Positions 21,333 to 21,397 of a DNA stretch of 21,397 nt are shown here, piece after piece; positions within the stretch are counted from its first letter, which is position 1, and every line of letters begins with the position of its first letter. The stretch is taken from NCBI GenBank assembly GCA_964576585.1, contig CAZNWO010000052.1, positions 1-21,397 of the forward strand, read 5' to 3'. Below the pieces are notes generated by a model, which was not told where the DNA came from, ran no database searches, and saw only the letters and a list, made by a program, of their open reading frames with translations. A program made the position numbers and the translations under genes. The stretch comes from GCA-2730975 sp964576585 (lineage in GTDB: Bacteria; Verrucomicrobiota; Verrucomicrobiia; Opitutales; Seribacteraceae).

Positions 21333-21397
21333 CTATTCTCTAGAACCAGCGGCGATTAGGTCGGCGACGAGGCGGTCGCGTCCTTCCTCGGCTCGGA
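21333..21397 (-). CDS. C-terminal end of an unidentified gene (truncated by window)
   Basis: On the minus strand, 20 codons run from the window edge to TAG at 21333-21335 and read RAEEGRDRLVADLIAAGSRE. This is a helical, protein-like C-terminus with no internal stop, while the neighbouring frame stops within 14 codons. The gene would be convergent with tlyA, 43 bases away. Too little is visible to name it. Confidence 0.5.
   Translation of the reverse strand, partial: RAEEGRDRLVADLIAAGSRE

Noticed and set aside
1..21397. tRNA, rRNA, CRISPR arrays, insertion sequences, riboswitches
   Set aside because: I looked for clover-leaf tRNA patterns, regularly spaced identical repeats, transposase motifs and terminal inverted repeats on both strands and saw none. 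The only tandem repeat is the short degenerate one at 110-324, which has no spacers.

Overview
The window holds an almost complete dcw (division and cell wall) cluster, read on the minus strand from mraZ (near 20231) to ftsZ (ending at 906). In transcription order: mraZ, a small unrecognised reading frame, rsmH, an ftsL-like gene, ftsI, murE, murF, mraY, murD, a LysM-protein gene, ftsW, murG, a murC-murB fusion, ddl, ftsQ, ftsA, ftsZ. A tlyA-type rRNA methyltransferase gene runs the other way from the mraZ end. The meso-DAP signature in MurE and the SEDS/PBP3 pair point to a diderm bacterium with DAP-type peptidoglycan. Gene order, the MurC-MurB fusion, the LysM gene between murD and ftsW and the divergent FtsZ suggest Verrucomicrobiota, probably class Opitutae. 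That placement is inference from memory; no marker gene is present to prove it.

Layout. Positions 1-417 carry no convincing gene: an 8-bp inverted repeat, ten degenerate copies of a 21-bp tandem repeat, then a near-consensus sigma-70 promoter. That promoter sits so close to the ATG of a 133-codon unknown gene (418-819, plus strand) that its mRNA should be almost leaderless. A strong GC hairpin lies between this gene and the convergent end of ftsZ. Positions 906-20231 are the dcw operon, with gaps of 60 bases or less and several ATGA or TAATG stop/start overlaps, so one long polycistronic unit is likely. Positions 20232-20533 are the divergent control region, with a candidate mraZ promoter overlaid by four 10-bp-phased TG-rich repeats that look like MraZ boxes. 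tlyA occupies 20534-21289, and the last 65 bases hold the C-terminal end of a minus-strand gene that runs out of the window.

How the genes work together. MurC-MurB, MurD, MurE, MurF and Ddl make UDP-MurNAc-pentapeptide. MraY and MurG convert it to lipid II. FtsW and FtsI polymerise and cross-link it at the septum. The FtsL-like protein, FtsQ, FtsA and FtsZ build and anchor the divisome. MraZ probably autoregulates the operon.

The most unusual observation lies between mraZ and rsmH. A reading frame starts by ATGA overlap with mraZ, but its natural end, a TAATG overlap with rsmH, is in the -1 frame. The switch falls on a run of eight T. Either a 68-residue protein is made by frameshifting or slippage, or the gene is broken, or one base of a homopolymer is missing from the sequence. 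Other points of interest are FtsZ T7-loop substitutions at two normally invariant positions, a histone-like basic FtsZ linker, and a shortened MurC half in the fusion enzyme.
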